Positions 62,963 through 64,000 of a DNA stretch of 64,000 nucleotides are shown in pieces; within the stretch, counting starts at the first letter, position 1, and each line of letters starts with the position of its first letter. The notes under the pieces are model-generated. The model saw only the letters and a program-made list of their open reading frames with translations, did no database searches and was not told the origin of the DNA. This stretch comes from Mucinivorans hirudinis (lineage in GTDB: Bacteria > Bacteroidota > Bacteroidia > Bacteroidales > Rikenellaceae), in assembly GCA_000723505.1 (NCBI GenBank), contig HG934468.1:1334798-1398797 (forward strand). The letters are read 5' to 3'. The position numbers and the translations under genes were made by a program.

Positions 62963-64000
62963 CTACCAACCGGGATTTTGGATTAGGTTGTAGTTGATAT
63001 TAACATAGCTTTGTGCAATCGGATAGAGGTATTGGTGGTCGTCGAATATAATCGGACGTTCGGGCATTTTACGTTCTACATAGTAATCTTCCAATGTTGT
63101 CGCCAACGAATTCAGACCCGACATACCACCACGGTCGGCAGCATAAAATTCTGTAGCTTTCTTCCAACGGCGCAGGTCATACATCCATTTGCCTTCGAAC
63201 GCAAACTCAATCATACGTTCGCGACGAATCACCTCAATAAGTTTCGCACCCGTGGGGTTGCCAAAAGAGGTGGATAGGGATGGAAGTCCCGCCTTTGTAC
63301 GGATAGCGTTGAAGTAGGTTGTAGCATCTTGGTCTAACGAGCCGTTGAACTCGGCGCACGCCTCAATGTAATTCATATACAACTCGCCCAAGCGGAAGAT
63401 TGGGAAAGGATACAGTACGAGATTGACAGTGCCCGAGGACAACACTTGGGTCGAGGGATGAACGCCTTTCTTGACTGCGTATCCGGTGTACAGATGGTCG
63501 GCATTGCCTTGTGTTTGAGTCATTTCCAAGCCGTTTTGTTCGCCACGACAAAGTTTCAGCTCATACGTTTGGTCGTTCAACTCGTAGGGTCCGCGGTTGA
63601 AACCGATGGCTGCGTAGAAACGTGGCTCTCGGTCGCGGTGTAGGTATAGGGTATTGTCGCCGTCCTTCACCTTCATAGAGTTAGCGTAGTCGTAAGCCGG
63701 GTCGCTCTCGATAGGTAGACCATTTTTAGAATAGAACATCCTCACGGCTGTGAGGGTGGGACCGATGCCGCCGAACGGATAGACGCCGCGTGGGGCAAAG
63801 CCCTTAGGGATAACGTGTGTTTGGTACGAGCCACCATCTCCCTTTACCTCTTTCCAACCGGAGTAGCCCCAAATCAACTCTTGATTCCAAGGGTCTACCA
63901 TCGTATAACGTGCCGTCTTTACCGCTTTGTCAAAGGCAGAAAGTCCGGTCTCTTTTGTGTATTCATACAGTTTCGCACCACCGGCTTCAGCCATTTGGAT
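62963..64000 (-). CDS. SusD/RagB-family lipoprotein, N-terminus beyond the right edge
   Basis: At least 345 codons, open to the window edge; the signal peptide and first part are outside. The C-terminal signatures RRERMIEFAFEGKWMYDLRRW and a terminal NPGW are clear. It is 108 bases upstream of the GH89 gene, so it is part of a locus that imports GlcNAc-containing glycans. The partner SusC should be beyond the right edge. Confidence 0.92.
   Translation of the reverse strand: MQMAEAGGAKLYEYTKETGLSAFDKAVKTARYTMVDPWNQELIWGYSGWKEVKGDGGSYQTHVIPKGFAPRGVYPFGGIGPTLTAVRMFYSKNGLPIESDPAYDYANSMKVKDGDNTLYLHRDREPRFYAAIGFNRGPYELNDQTYELKLCRGEQNGLEMTQTQGNADHLYTGYAVKKGVHPSTQVLSSGTVNLVLYPFPIFRLGELYMNYIEACAEFNGSLDQDATTYFNAIRTKAGLPSLSTSFGNPTGAKLIEVIRRERMIEFAFEGKWMYDLRRWKKATEFYAADRGGMSGLNSLATTLEDYYVERKMPERPIIFDDHQYLYPIAQSYVNINYNLIQNPGW

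Overview
The window looks like a chromosomal segment of a Bacteroidales bacterium, plausibly Rikenellaceae/Alistipes-like, although the sequence alone does not fix the genus. The evidence is two SusC/SusD-type loci, many lipoproteins, GT117/DUF2723, DUF3276 (PUR-like) and DUF1735-type proteins, RNase Y, and a repeated promoter signature TTTG-N18..21-TAnnTTTG. That signature occurs on both strands (for example 10240-10270, 26970-27001 and 45674-45704). No CRISPR array, prophage or intact insertion sequence is visible.

Layout. 0-7 kb (minus): S41 protease, FKBP-like lipoprotein, large DUF2723 membrane glycosyltransferase and an NAD-dependent epimerase. 7.1-10.3 kb (minus): tRNA-Arg(CCT) and the conserved yceD-rpmF-plsX-fabH cluster linking L32 to fatty-acid synthesis; its spacers are filled with tandem and inverted microsatellites. 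10.3-14 kb (plus): rpsL-rpsG-fusA-rpsJ, ended by a G12 hairpin instead of continuing into rplC. 14.3-24 kb (plus): acyltransferase, DksA-like protein, LemA, IspD, a MITE-like insert, a GH2 glycosidase, a coupled S24/S26 peptidase and PqqD-like pair, class I fumarase, GH18-like lipoprotein and KdsB. 24-33 kb (minus): PPDK, OPT transporter, an M28 peptidase fused to a beta-barrel-like domain, a thioredoxin-fold protein lacking the CxxC, and an ABC exporter. 33-45 kb (minus): leucine-rich-repeat lipoprotein preceded by a 34-codon ORF, an alpha-oxoamine synthase, OmpA/TPR lipoprotein, PNPase, an HU-like membrane protein, Lgt and RNase Y. 44.8-46.5 kb: a structured RNA downstream of zapA (6S candidate), ZapA, a coiled-coil protein and a HAD hydrolase. 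46.6-50.3 kb: DUF3276 protein, YqaA-type membrane protein, RseP, a second MITE-like element and the last gene of a SusC/SusD operon. 50.3-64 kb (minus): SusD and SusC, a 1.2 kb decayed spacer with a SusC fragment and a perfect 23 bp inverted repeat, an esterase, DUF486 protein, PpiD, a HEAT-like protein, a GH89 alpha-N-acetylglucosaminidase and a SusD cut by the right edge.

How it fits together. Most genes are housekeeping: translation, envelope biogenesis (Lgt, RseP, PpiD, KdsB, PlsX/FabH) and RNA decay (PNPase, RNase Y). The accessory layer is glycan foraging: GH2, GH18-like and GH89 enzymes and two SusCD systems. The least explained material is between genes: a dispersed family of 9 bp and 7 bp tandem repeats, two MITE-like elements, the inverted repeat upstream of susC, and two very small or peptide-handling gene sets (the 34-aa ORF with the LRR lipoprotein, and the S24/S26 plus PqqD pair).
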